Of a stretch of DNA of 64,000 nucleotides, positions 16,896-23,906 are shown piece by piece. The notes below the pieces were generated by a model. The model was not told the DNA's origin. It ran no database searches and saw only the letters and a list, made by a program, of their open reading frames with translations. The DNA comes from Pseudomonas cedrina subsp. cedrina (GTDB taxonomy: Bacteria > Pseudomonadota > Gammaproteobacteria > Pseudomonadales > Pseudomonadaceae), in the NCBI RefSeq assembly GCF_001983175.1, contig NZ_MNPW01000013.1:124001-188000 (forward strand), written 5' to 3'. The position numbers and the translations under genes were made by a program. Each line of letters opens with the position of its first letter. The stretch's first letter is position 1.

Positions 16896-17218
16896 TTGCC
16901 GGGCTCAGGATTTGGGGCGCTACAGGCGCCCTTGAATTAGATGAGAACTCTTTCACTGTAGGAGTTACCTATTCTGCCGTAGTTACAGTGGCGGGGCGCA
17001 GCACATTTATCTCAATTCCTGGGGTAAGTCCGGCAACGCACTCTGCTGTTTGTGTGCCGATATCTAACTATAGTACCGACGCGCAGAGCGCCTACGCCAT
17101 TCAATACACCCCTGTGGTTGGTAATGGTGGGGTTACGGTTTATTTTGGGTGCCCCTCTAAATCAACTGGACCTATAGGGTTAACTCCGCAAAGGCTTCTA
17201 GTAATGAGGTATCGGTAA
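16892..17218 (+). CDS. Distal tail protein downstream of J, unknown
   Basis: This 108-residue protein has a 4-base overlap with J and a 1-base overlap with the next gene. The composition is mostly beta, rich in Ser/Thr/Val (ALELDENSFTVGVTYSAVVTVAG). Small proteins just after J in Pseudomonas siphophages are often tail-tip or fibre-connecting subunits. The DNA is clearly lower in GC than J, a sign of recent exchange in the host-range region. No family can be named with confidence. Confidence 0.6.
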   Translation: MIAGLRIWGATGALELDENSFTVGVTYSAVVTVAGRSTFISIPGVSPATHSAVCVPISNYSTDAQSAYAIQYTPVVGNGGVTVYFGCPSKSTGPIGLTPQRLLVMRYR

Positions 17219-17874
17219 TGGCTCATGGCTTGACCTATGTGAATAGTGGAAATGTCGTTACTTTAGATTCTGAGTTTTCTAGGTTGGTTGTTGTTGCTCG
17301 CGGAACTTGGAGTGGAAATGGTTCGGGCGTAGGTGTTTCTTTCCCTGCAACAGTAACAACTGCCGAGCCGCCGCTTGTGTTTGTCAGGCCCAGCCAGTCG
17401 AATACATTCTGTTTTTGCAAAGTGCTTGGCTCGCCCGGTTCTTGGACGGGATTTTCTTTCGTGGGTATTTCAGGGCAGGGAACATCAGGTTCCTGGTTTT
17501 CCGCAGCTTTTAAGTCTAACGAAACTGCAACCTACGGAATAAGGCTTTGGGATGGAAATTCCAAATTACTTTTTGATAACGGGACGCCCGCTGCCCAGTT
17601 TACGAGGACTATTTCTGGCTGGGGTTATCTAGGAGCCGATCAGACAAGCCAGGGTGTATACAGGCTGAGCTGGACGGCGGACTCGCCCCTAAACACCGGC
17701 GACTACATGCTACTCAACAACATCGCAATGGATGTGGCCGGCGGTACATCCAGGCAGGGAAATATGTATGCAATCTGGGAATACGGCAACAACAGATTAG
17801 TGATTCAAGTTATTGGAGTAGATATTCAAACCACCCTATATACGCCCGTTGTTTTCGCAAAACCTATTTCTTAG
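17218..17874 (+). CDS. Distal tail protein downstream of J, unknown
   Basis: This 218-residue beta-rich protein begins MAHGLTYVNSGNVVTLDSEF. That opening is common in phage proteins (DUF6453-like) found next to J and fibre genes. It contains many aromatic and Gly residues (WSGNGSGVGVSF; GFSFVGISGQGTSGSWF) and a single Cys pair (FCFCK). The start codon overlaps the previous stop (TAATG). The codon choice is more AT-rich than upstream structural genes. It is probably a tail-tip accessory protein contacting the fibre. Confidence 0.6.
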   Translation: MAHGLTYVNSGNVVTLDSEFSRLVVVARGTWSGNGSGVGVSFPATVTTAEPPLVFVRPSQSNTFCFCKVLGSPGSWTGFSFVGISGQGTSGSWFSAAFKSNETATYGIRLWDGNSKLLFDNGTPAAQFTRTISGWGYLGADQTSQGVYRLSWTADSPLNTGDYMLLNNIAMDVAGGTSRQGNMYAIWEYGNNRLVIQVIGVDIQTTLYTPVVFAKPIS

Positions 17875-17883
17875 GGGAATTTA

Positions 17884-19197
17884 ATGACCTGGTACAAAAC
17901 AGGAACGGTTGCCGTTACGCCTGACAGCAACGCTGTGATCGGAACGGGCACCTCCTTCATCGCTAACGCGCGCGTCGGTGACGCATTCCGCGGGCCTGAT
18001 GGCGAATGGTACGAAGTCACCAACATCGCCAGCAACACCGCGCTATCAATCGCGCCTGCCTATCAGGGTGCCGCGGTAGAAGCTGGCGTGTATTCGCTTG
18101 CGCCCATGCAGGGTTACGTAAAGGATTCGGCCGACGCCTTGCGTGCAGCTACTCAGGTGATTGCCAGCGGTGTTGCCGATATGCAGGAGCAGGTTGCTGC
18201 CGCTACCGAGGCAGCAGCGTCTGCCGGGCAGTCAAAGACAGTTGCCACCGAGCAGGCAGTTATTGCCAGCGATGCCGCAACACTGTCCACCGGCAACAAG
18301 GAAGCAGCGCAACTCGCGGCTCAGCAAAGCGCTACATCCGCTCAGGCATCGGGCTCAGCGGCAGATCGGTCAGAAACGGCTCGGGATTCGATTGTTCAAT
18401 CTGAGCAGGCTGCTGCTGCGTCGGCAGCCGCCGCTGCTGAATCTGCCGAGCAAGCCGAAGCTGTGACAGTTGGGAAGGCGGCAAGCGGCGCAAACAGCGA
18501 TATCACCTCAATTAACGGTTTGACCACGCCACTATCCATTAGGCAGGGCGGCAACGGCGCGCTTGTTGGCGAGAGGATATCAGATGCTAATGCTCCGCTT
18601 AATAACGGGAGATATTTGACCGAGCTCATTTGGGAGGGCTCTGTTTTCCCTGGTAACGATAACCGAAATCAAGGCTTTCTTACTATGGACAACTACAACT
18701 CGAGTGTAGCTGTCCAGACGTGGACGTACCTAAACAACTCATTGCCTCGCATGATACGGTTTCGATTAGACGGAACTTGGCTGGCTTGGGTTAACATGAA
18801 CCCAGTCAGCGCCTTATCTTGGGGGGCAATCGGCGGCACCCTAGCCAATCAAACAGATCTGCAAAATGCATTGAGCGCAAAGCTCTCTGGCTCCCCCCAG
18901 CAGCTCGCAACAGCATGGGTTAATTTTGATGGAGCAACGGGGACCATAAGGTCAAGTTTCGGAGTAGCAAGTGTAGTGCGAACGGCTGTAGGCACATACC
19001 GAGTCACGTTCACAACCCCGCTATTGAACGTTAACTATGCGCCGGTATTTGTGTCTAACGTCGCAGCCAACACTAACCAGGGCAATTCACCTTACGCGTT
19101 CAACCTGCAACTAGCCTACGTGGATGTCGTCAACCGTTTAGCGGATACCCTCATAGATCGCGGGCTATGCGTACTTCAAGTTTTTGGGGGGCGATAA
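17884..19197 (+). CDS. Tail fibre protein
   Basis: This 437-residue protein has a phage-fibre layout. An N-terminal attachment domain (TGTVAVTPDSNAVIGTGTSF, ~1-80) leads to an alanine-rich coiled-coil shaft with TEAAASAGQSKTVATEQA-type heptads (~95-200). The shaft-to-knob junction is LSIRQGGNGA (~215), and the beta-rich C-terminal region contains RFRLDGTWLAWVN and WGAIGGTLANQTDLQNAL. The last residues are QVFGGR. GGGGAATTTA precedes ATG 17884. It probably trimerises and sets host range. The fibre assembly gene follows with a TAATG overlap. Confidence 0.85.
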   Translation: MTWYKTGTVAVTPDSNAVIGTGTSFIANARVGDAFRGPDGEWYEVTNIASNTALSIAPAYQGAAVEAGVYSLAPMQGYVKDSADALRAATQVIASGVADMQEQVAAATEAAASAGQSKTVATEQAVIASDAATLSTGNKEAAQLAAQQSATSAQASGSAADRSETARDSIVQSEQAAAASAAAAAESAEQAEAVTVGKAASGANSDITSINGLTTPLSIRQGGNGALVGERISDANAPLNNGRYLTELIWEGSVFPGNDNRNQGFLTMDNYNSSVAVQTWTYLNNSLPRMIRFRLDGTWLAWVNMNPVSALSWGAIGGTLANQTDLQNALSAKLSGSPQQLATAWVNFDGATGTIRSSFGVASVVRTAVGTYRVTFTTPLLNVNYAPVFVSNVAANTNQGNSPYAFNLQLAYVDVVNRLADTLIDRGLCVLQVFGGR

Positions 19198-19577
19198 TGA
19201 GAATGCTTTTTAACCCTGATGGGTTTGTAGTTAATCTCGCCGATGAAATTGATATTGATGAATACGCTGTATTCATAGGTGGAACAATCGTAGAAATGGT
19301 TTCTGAAAGGCCCAGTGACCGGCATCAGGCGTTAATTAGCGGTGAGTGGCAGATACCGATGGATGTAGTTAATGCAGAGAACGCATTCACTGAAAACGAG
19401 TGGCGTGATTCGCAGATGCCCAAGGCCCAGCAAAACGTCACTGCCATCGAGTACGGTGAGGAAGGAATCCCCGGCACTGCCCAGCAGTGGCAAAAATACT
19501 GGCTGGCGCTGCGCAAGTGGACTGCGGATAACCCTGACTTCCCCGACAGCACCAAGCGCCCTATAGCGCCGAGCTGA
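19197..19577 (+). CDS. Tail fibre assembly protein
   Basis: This 126-residue protein starts at an ATG overlapping the fibre stop (TAATG). The C-terminal motif QQWQKYWLALRKWTADNPDFPDSTKRP is typical of phage fibre assembly chaperones, which end with a Trp-rich 'W...L..W...PDFP...RP' signature. Pairing and coupling with the fibre gene support a dedicated chaperone. It is followed by a hairpin and the lysis genes. Confidence 0.75.
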   Translation: MRMLFNPDGFVVNLADEIDIDEYAVFIGGTIVEMVSERPSDRHQALISGEWQIPMDVVNAENAFTENEWRDSQMPKAQQNVTAIEYGEEGIPGTAQQWQKYWLALRKWTADNPDFPDSTKRPIAPS

Positions 19578-19596
19578 TCTTCTTCCGAACACCGCC

Positions 19597-19621
19597 ACCC
19601 GCCATGAGCGGGTATTTTTTT
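19597..19621 (+). terminator. Hairpin plus T-run before the endolysin (cassette copy 5)
   Basis: ACCCGC (19597-19602) pairs with GCGGGT (19608-19613) across CATGA, then A and seven Ts. TGCCTGGAGAAAAGT leads to ATG 19636. It separates the tail operon from the lysis genes. Confidence 0.7.
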
Positions 19622-19635
19622 GCCTGGAGAAAAGT

Positions 19636-20061
19636 ATGAACGCAACCGACAAAGACCGCGACGTCCTGGCTCGCACACTTTGGGGCGAGGCCCGCGGCGA
19701 AGGGCTGGACGGGCAGATCGCCGCGGCCTGGACGATCCGCAACCGCGTGTTCGACGGAAAGGCCAAGTCTTGGTGGGGCGAAGGCTACGCTGGCGTGTGC
19801 CTGAAGCCGTGGCAATTCAGCTGCTGGAACCAGAACGACCCGAACTACGCCTACCTGAGTGGCGCTAAGCCGATCCCGGCCGCGCAGTTCGCCCAGGCGC
19901 AGAAAGCGGCTGACATGGTGATGTCCGGTGCGGTGCCCGATCCAACCGGCGGCGCCACTCACTACTACGCCACGACCATGCCGAAGCCTCCGGCCTGGGC
20001 GGCGGGGGCCAAGGAGACGCTGCGCCTCGGCCACCACATTTTCTTCAAGGATGTGCCGTGA
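19636..20061 (+). CDS. Endolysin, SleB-like cell wall hydrolase
   Basis: This 141-residue protein is of the cell wall hydrolase SleB type (Hydrolase_2). It begins DVLARTLWGEARGEGLDGQIA; the Glu in WGEARGE is the expected catalytic acid. It continues with NRV, CLKPWQFSCWN and GGATHYYATTMPKPPAWA, all standard family blocks. There is no signal peptide or membrane segment, so it would need a holin, and no holin is visible in this window. GGAGAAAA lies before the ATG. The stop overlaps the start of the Rz gene. Confidence 0.85.
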   Translation: MNATDKDRDVLARTLWGEARGEGLDGQIAAAWTIRNRVFDGKAKSWWGEGYAGVCLKPWQFSCWNQNDPNYAYLSGAKPIPAAQFAQAQKAADMVMSGAVPDPTGGATHYYATTMPKPPAWAAGAKETLRLGHHIFFKDVP

Positions 20062-20585
20062 TGACCCCCGTACAGAAGCTGATCGGCCTGGGTCTGGCAT
20101 TCGTGCTGGTGCTGGCCGTTGGCTTTGGCGCCGCCTGGCAGGTCCAAGACTGGCGCATGGGCGAGAAGCTCGCAGAGCAGGCCGGCCTGCACAAGGATGA
20201 CCTGGCCGCCATCAGCAATGCCGCTGCCGCCCAGGCCCGCACCCAGCAGGACAAGCGCCTGGCCGCCGAGCAGCAGCTCGCCATCCAGGACCAACAACAC
20301 ACCAAGGAATTGATCGATGTCCAACGCAACCAGGCTCGCCTGCGCGATCGCCTTGCCACTTCTGATCTGCGGCTGTCAGTCCTTCTCGACGCCACGGATT
20401 CAGCCAGTGGCTGCAACGTGCCCGCCACCCCCGGCACCGTCAGCGTGGTTCATGCAGCCCGTCGAGCCCAGCTTGACCCAGCGCATGCTCAACGAATTAT
20501 CGCCATCACCGACGACGGGGACAACGCCGTGATCGCGCTGCGGGCCTGCCAGGCGTACGTCAGGGCTATAGGCCCTGCACCGTAA
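20061..20585 (+). CDS. Inner-membrane spanin Rz
   Basis: This 174-residue protein has an N-terminal membrane anchor (LIGLGLAFVLVLAVGFGAAW), then a long helical region (EKLAEQAGLHKDDL through KELIDVQRNQARLRDRL, ~35-110) and a short C-terminal part, the layout of i-spanins. The start overlaps the endolysin stop (TGATG); GTG 20058 is an alternative. A complete Rz1 frame is embedded at +1. i-Spanin and o-spanin together fuse the inner and outer membranes at the end of lysis. Confidence 0.82.
   Translation: MTPVQKLIGLGLAFVLVLAVGFGAAWQVQDWRMGEKLAEQAGLHKDDLAAISNAAAAQARTQQDKRLAAEQQLAIQDQQHTKELIDVQRNQARLRDRLATSDLRLSVLLDATDSASGCNVPATPGTVSVVHAARRAQLDPAHAQRIIAITDDGDNAVIALRACQAYVRAIGPAP
20317..20532 (+). 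CDS. Outer-membrane lipoprotein spanin Rz1, embedded in Rz
   Basis: This 71-residue ORF is in the +1 frame wholly inside Rz. It starts MSNATRLACAIALPLLICGC, a lipoprotein signal with a lipobox ending at Cys20, followed by a proline-rich mature part (CPPPPAPSAW). AAGGAA is 8 bases before the ATG. Nested Rz/Rz1 pairs are the classic spanin arrangement, and all diagnostic features are present. Confidence 0.85.
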   Translation: MSNATRLACAIALPLLICGCQSFSTPRIQPVAATCPPPPAPSAWFMQPVEPSLTQRMLNELSPSPTTGTTP

Positions 20586-20611
20586 GCACAAACTGCCTGA
20601 CTTGAAAAAGC

Positions 20612-20638
20612 GAAGCCCCGGCATTTAGCCAGGGCTTC
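20612..20638 (-). terminator. Hairpin between lysis genes and tRNA
   Basis: GAAGCCCCGGC (20612-20622) pairs with GCCAGGGCTTC (20628-20638) with one mismatch. The A-run at 20605-20609 becomes a T-run on the minus strand. It therefore best serves as terminator for the tRNA-like gene, and could also slow plus-strand late transcription. Confidence 0.55.
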
Positions 20639-20641
20639 TGA

Positions 20642-20713
20642 ATGGACTGAGGCAATCGAACCCCCGACGCGCGGATTTCAAAACCGCCGCTCTACCGACT
20701 GAGCTAAGCTCCC
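20642..20713 (-). tRNA. Degenerate tRNA-like gene, anticodon position UGA
   Basis: The minus strand reads as a class I tRNA: D-arm GCTC-AGTCGGTA-GAGC, anticodon arm GCGGT-TTTGAAA-TCCGC, short variable loop and TTCGATT T-loop. The acceptor ends (GGGAGCT versus AGTCCAT) pair poorly. The T-stem has one G-G mismatch and the anticodon stem ends in T-T. The anticodon would be UGA (Ser), yet the variable arm is short, unlike true tRNA-Ser. No CCA is encoded. It is likely a decayed prophage tRNA; function is doubtful. Confidence 0.55.
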
Positions 20714-20766
20714 ATTTACCGTGCAAGACGGAGTGCTGAAACTATAGGAAAGTAAAATCGCTTGTG

Positions 20767-21447
20767 TCAATCTTTTCTTGCAATCAGATTTAAACCCTGA
20801 TTTCTGACGTTGCCGACTGCCGTGTCGACCTTGAACCACTCGAACACCTCCGATTGCTCGCCTTGGTGAAAAACCATTTGTTCGGCTCGCTCTTTGGGTG
20901 TGGCAGGGTCCAACCATTCTCTGGCCAGGTCCGGCGTCAGCACCACCGGCCGCCGATCGTGAATGTCCACCATGCCGCCGGCGCTGTCGGCGGTGATGAT
21001 CACGAAGCCGTCATGCTCGCCTGGGCCTTCATCGGCATCCGGCAGTTGGCCGATGGCGGCGCACAGCACGGGGGCACCGTCCCGCCGACGGATCAGGTAG
21101 GGCTGTTTTTTCGGTCCGCCTTCGTCCACCCACTCAAACCAGTTGTCGATAGGAGCGATTGCCCGGTGCGGCCAGATCGCCCGGAAGAACGGTCCGTGGG
21201 CCACCTTCTCGACTCGAGCATTGATCGGTGCTGCACGATCTTTCGCCCAGTGCGGCCGCCAACCCCAGCGCACCGGGTCAGCGTGCAGTAGGTCACCCTG
21301 CAGGTGCAGCAGCGCAACCTGCGTCGTTGGCGCGACGTTGTATCGATCGATCGAATCGTCACCCACGGAATTCACCATCGCGTTGGGCATGCTCAAGGCT
21401 GCCGCGAAGTCATGGATACCGCGGTACTGCGAGAGTCTTCCACACAT
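20767..21447 (-). CDS. SRAP / HMCES-type abasic-site protein (YedK family)
   Basis: This 226-residue protein must start at MCGRLSQYRG (ATG 21447), because Cys2 becomes the catalytic N-terminal residue. GGAG is 9 bases upstream, and upstream in-frame codons are ignored. Family blocks are visible: YNVAPTTQVALL, RWGWRPHWA, INARVEKVAHGPFFR, RAIAPIDNWFEW (Glu) and IHDRRPVVLTPDLAREWL (His). Such proteins form a covalent link to abasic sites in single-stranded DNA. It lies between the prophage lysis genes and attR, divergent from a small ORF, with a palindrome in the shared upstream region. Confidence 0.88.
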   Translation of the reverse strand: MCGRLSQYRGIHDFAAALSMPNAMVNSVGDDSIDRYNVAPTTQVALLHLQGDLLHADPVRWGWRPHWAKDRAAPINARVEKVAHGPFFRAIWPHRAIAPIDNWFEWVDEGGPKKQPYLIRRRDGAPVLCAAIGQLPDADEGPGEHDGFVIITADSAGGMVDIHDRRPVVLTPDLAREWLDPATPKERAEQMVFHQGEQSEVFEWFKVDTAVGNVRNQGLNLIARKD

Positions 21448-21496
21448 ACATTTCTCCACTCGTCGGCGCTGCTGAACAGCTGCTCGCCGGCCGATT

Positions 21497-21509
21497 TCTA
21501 CACTGTAGA
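21497..21509. promoter_or_regulatory. Palindrome between SRAP and a divergent small ORF
   Basis: TCTACA-C-TGTAGA is a perfect 13-base palindrome placed 50 bases before the SRAP start and 22 bases before the divergent ORF at 21531. Its position between divergent genes fits an operator. It does not match the LexA box found at 22109. Confidence 0.4.
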
Positions 21510-21530
21510 CAATGGCCACGAGTATTCGTC

Positions 21531-21740
21531 ATGACGACCAACATTGAGCAAGTCAACGCCTTGGAGGCGTGGTTTGCGCTGCGCAACGATCCCGCCTTCA
21601 TTTCCGCAACGCCTGAAGATCGCTACGAAACCAGGCTGGCGCTGGCCGACGACTTCAAAGAGCGCGGCTTAATTGACAGCGGAGATTGGCGGGAGCTAGT
21701 CGAAGAGGCGGGCGCCGCGTATGCCGAAGAATTAGTCTGA
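21531..21740 (+). CDS. Small acidic protein, prophage end region
   Basis: This 69-residue protein has predicted helices (EQVNALEAWFALRNDPAFI; YETRLALADDFKERGLI; WRELVEEAGAAYAEELV). It is divergent from SRAP, and its last 9 bases overlap the end of the convergent coiled-coil gene. Shine-Dalgarno strength before ATG 21531 is low (ACGAG). No family is recognised. The regular helical composition argues for a real protein. Confidence 0.55.
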   Translation: MTTNIEQVNALEAWFALRNDPAFISATPEDRYETRLALADDFKERGLIDSGDWRELVEEAGAAYAEELV

Positions 21741-22091
21741 CGGCCCCTTGAGCACCTTCAGCTCCAGCAGCACGCGCTGATTCTCTCGGGACAGATGGTC
21801 ACGCTGGCTCGAGACGATCATCAGGCTATTGATCTTCCTGCCCATTTCAGAATTTGCGTGATTCAGAGCGCTAACCTCTTCAGCGTACCGAATCAGGCGT
21901 GCGTCGGCTTCCTTCTTCCAGGTGATCAGCAAATCGTTCATCTGCACCAGGCCGGCGATGTTCGCCCGTGCTTTACGGAGCATTGCCCCGGTCTGGATGA
22001 GCTCATCCTCGAGCAGCGCGCACTGGTGCTTGTACATTTCGAGGGGAGTGGGGCAGCCAAGCCAGTCATCGGTATCCATGTCAACGTTCAT
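21732..22091 (-). CDS. Coiled-coil protein under a LexA-type box
   Basis: This 119-residue protein is almost entirely helical after residue 20 (LEDELIQTGAMLRKARANI; RLIRYAEEVSALNHANSEM; RENQRVLLELKVLKG). The ATG at 22091 is 18 bases downstream of a 16-base palindrome matching the Pseudomonas LexA operator, so DNA damage probably induces it. It is the last gene before the inferred attR. No family is recognised. By position it could be a prophage regulator or lysogenic-conversion protein. Confidence 0.65.
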   Translation of the reverse strand: MNVDMDTDDWLGCPTPLEMYKHQCALLEDELIQTGAMLRKARANIAGLVQMNDLLITWKKEADARLIRYAEEVSALNHANSEMGRKINSLMIVSSQRDHLSRENQRVLLELKVLKGPSD

Positions 22092-22108
22092 ATTGCGAAA
22101 CTCAAATA

Positions 22109-22124
22109 CTGTATGCGTATACAG
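22109..22124 (-). promoter_or_regulatory. LexA (SOS) box
   Basis: CTGTATGCGTATACAG has the CTGT-N8-ACAG frame of gamma-proteobacterial LexA sites, with AT-rich flanks. It lies directly upstream of the coiled-coil gene (start 22091) and would overlap its promoter. The central GCGT is slightly off the AT-rich consensus. Confidence 0.75.
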
Positions 22125-22182
22125 TAATCGAGGCGCTGCGGATTTGGGAGTGGTGTTCGTCGGCAGGACGCCGGAGATGGGT

Positions 22183-22215
22183 AATTGCGGAGCAGGTTCT
22201 GAAATTGCGGAGCAG
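22183..22215. repeat. 13-base direct repeat next to attR
   Basis: AATTGCGGAGCAG occurs at 22183-22195 and 22203-22215, a 20-base period, about 50-80 bases from the tRNA-Leu 3' end. Arm-type integrase or excisionase sites are often short direct repeats at this distance from an attachment site. The role is inferred. Confidence 0.4.
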
Positions 22216-22263
22216 AAACGATAAGGGCCTGCTCAGGTTTCCCTGGCAAGCCCTTGATATCTA

Positions 22264-22350
22264 TGGTGCCCGAACCCGGAATCGAACCGGGACGCCCTTA
22301 CGAGCGGGGGATTTTAAGTCCCATGCGTCTACCAGTTTCGCCATTCGGGC
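22264..22350 (-). tRNA. tRNA-Leu(UAA), inferred prophage attachment site
   Basis: The minus strand folds as a class II tRNA. The acceptor GCCCGAA pairs with TTCGGGC, followed by A and an encoded CCA (22266-22264). The anticodon loop in GGGACTTAAAATCCC has anticodon TAA, there is a long variable arm, and the T-loop is GGTTCGATTCC. Prophage genes lie on its 3' side and chromosomal genes on its 5' side, the normal result of integration into a tRNA 3' end that leaves the gene intact. Confidence 0.93.
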
Positions 22351-22563
22351 GGCAGCGCGGTGCAGCAGGGTTGGGAATATATAGATCCAGGCGCTGCTGC
22401 GCAAGGTAGCTTTGCGGCTTTCTCGCATGAGGGGAAAATGAAAAAGCTCGGTAGATCAGTGAGCTACATGAGCTTGCAACCAATGCGAAGAATCCTGCCG
22501 CTAGCGGAAGTATGGGCTTTGAAGCATTTGAGGTGGGGGCGTGGGGCTTGGCCTGAATCCCGC

Positions 22564-23091
22564 TCAGTCAATCAACGCCAGCAAATCCGTCGTCCCCACA
22601 TCCAGTCCCGCCTGGGTCAGCAAGGTGGTTGCCTGGCCCCGGTGGTGGGTCTGGTGATTGAAAAAATGCACCAGCAGGCCGAAAAAGGGCTTTTCTGCGG
22701 GCGCCCCCCGCATGTTGTGGTAGTGCAGGCGATGGTCCAGCTCGGGCTCCTGCAGCGTGTGGGCCCAGTCGATGATGAGCTGGTCCAGCCAGGCGCGCCG
22801 GGCCGCCAGTTCACGGAGGTCGGCAAATGCCAGCTGCGTCAGATCGGCGGGTGTGGCAATGGCGTTCAACGGCGCCAGTGTCTCGTAGCCTGCGGGGTGC
22901 TGGGCAAAACGCTTGAGCCACACGGTGTCTCCCAAGGCGAGATGGTTGAGTGTGCCGAGGATCGAGCCGAAAAACGCCTGGCGGTCCAACTGCAATTCTG
23001 CATCCGACAACCTGCCGGCCGCATCGTAGAGCTTGCGGTTCATCCATTGGTTATAGCGGGCCATCAGTATGACGTGCTCAATCCGGTTCAC
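22564..23091 (-). CDS. DinB-family protein
   Basis: This 175-residue protein has the DinB/YfiT four-helix layout: N-terminal LMARYNQWMNRKLYDA, then GSILGTLNHLALGDTVWLKR (His), and C-terminal HFFNHQTHHRGQATTLL. The conserved histidines (NH in the second helix; H...HHRGQ in the last) form the family's metal site. Members include damage-inducible and thiol-linked hydrolases or transferases; the substrate here is unknown. It is the first chromosomal gene after the tRNA. Confidence 0.82.
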   Translation of the reverse strand: MNRIEHVILMARYNQWMNRKLYDAAGRLSDAELQLDRQAFFGSILGTLNHLALGDTVWLKRFAQHPAGYETLAPLNAIATPADLTQLAFADLRELAARRAWLDQLIIDWAHTLQEPELDHRLHYHNMRGAPAEKPFFGLLVHFFNHQTHHRGQATTLLTQAGLDVGTTDLLALID

Positions 23092-23216
23092 TTGGGCTCT
23101 CTCTATAAATCACGCGGGCGTCATGATAGGCCGTGGCTGCCCGGCGGTCATGGTGTTCCGGCAAGATCGAGCTATGTTTGTTAGAAGCCAATACGGCACC
23201 CTGGGAGGGTGACGCC

Positions 23217-23906
23217 ATGAACACCAGCGACTTACTCGAACAACTCTTGCGCGCCGGGCAAGGCGGCAATGCTTCGTCTGGCGGCCTCGGTGGCGTGCTC
23301 GGTGGGTTGTTGAAAGGCTCCCGCACCGGTAATACCTCGGCCGGTGGTGGCTTGGGCGGGCTATTAGGCGGCTTGGGCGGCCTGTTGGGCACAACACCTG
23401 GCACGCGTCCCGCCCAGGGGCGTGCTGGTGGAATGAACTACGCGGCCTTGGCTTCCCTGGGCATGGCCGCATTCCAGGCGTACCAGGCGTGGCAACGCCA
23501 GCAGGCTGATGCGCCGCAGCAAGCCCTTCAGACGGTCGACCAGCTTGACGGTCCAGCCGCCGAAGCCCACAGCCATGCCGTACTGCGTGCCTTGATCGCC
23601 GCCGCCAAGGCCGATGGGCGTATCGACGAGAGCGAGCATCAGCTTATTTCCACTGAGCTGGGCCGCCATACCGATGACCCGCAACTGCAACAGTGGCTCG
23701 ACGCTGAAGTCGCCAAGCCCCTGGATGCTGCGGATTTCGCCGAATTCGCCAGCGACCCGGCAGTCGCCGCCGAGGTTTACCTGGCCAGTGTGATGATGGT
23801 GGATGATCAGCAAGACGCCGAACGCGATTACCTGGACGACTTGGCGGGCCAGTTGCAAATCGACGCGCAATTGCAGCTGCATCTGGAGCAAAAAGCCAAA
23901 CCCTGA
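23217..23906 (+). CDS. DUF533 / YebE-like protein with TerB-like domain
   Basis: This 229-residue protein starts at ATG 23217 with GGGAGG upstream. It begins MNTSDLLEQLLRAG, followed by a Gly/Leu-rich low-complexity region (~18-65, GGLGGVLGGLLKG and GGLGGLLGGLGGLLG). A short membrane-like Ala segment follows (~75-90). The C-terminal helical domain contains VLRALIAAAKADGRIDESE, a TerB-like signature typical of DUF533 (YebE). Function is unknown; related proteins are inner-membrane-linked and stress-induced in enterics. Confidence 0.82.
   Translation: MNTSDLLEQLLRAGQGGNASSGGLGGVLGGLLKGSRTGNTSAGGGLGGLLGGLGGLLGTTPGTRPAQGRAGGMNYAALASLGMAAFQAYQAWQRQQADAPQQALQTVDQLDGPAAEAHSHAVLRALIAAAKADGRIDESEHQLISTELGRHTDDPQLQQWLDAEVAKPLDAADFAEFASDPAVAAEVYLASVMMVDDQQDAERDYLDDLAGQLQIDAQLQLHLEQKAKP

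Larger units (their letters stand above)
1..22263. mobile_element. Lambda-like siphophage prophage, right-hand part
   Basis: The run of phage genes follows lambda order: scaffold, capsid, connectors, tail tube, G/GT, tape measure, M, L, K, I, J, fibre, lysis. It is mostly on the plus strand with many 4-base overlaps. The left end lies outside the window, so integrase, repressor, replication and terminase genes are not visible. The right boundary is placed at the 3' end of tRNA-Leu(UAA). This is inferred from the orientation of that tRNA and from the chromosomal genes starting just after it; no attL is available for comparison. No late gene seen here is obviously broken. Confidence 0.9.
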
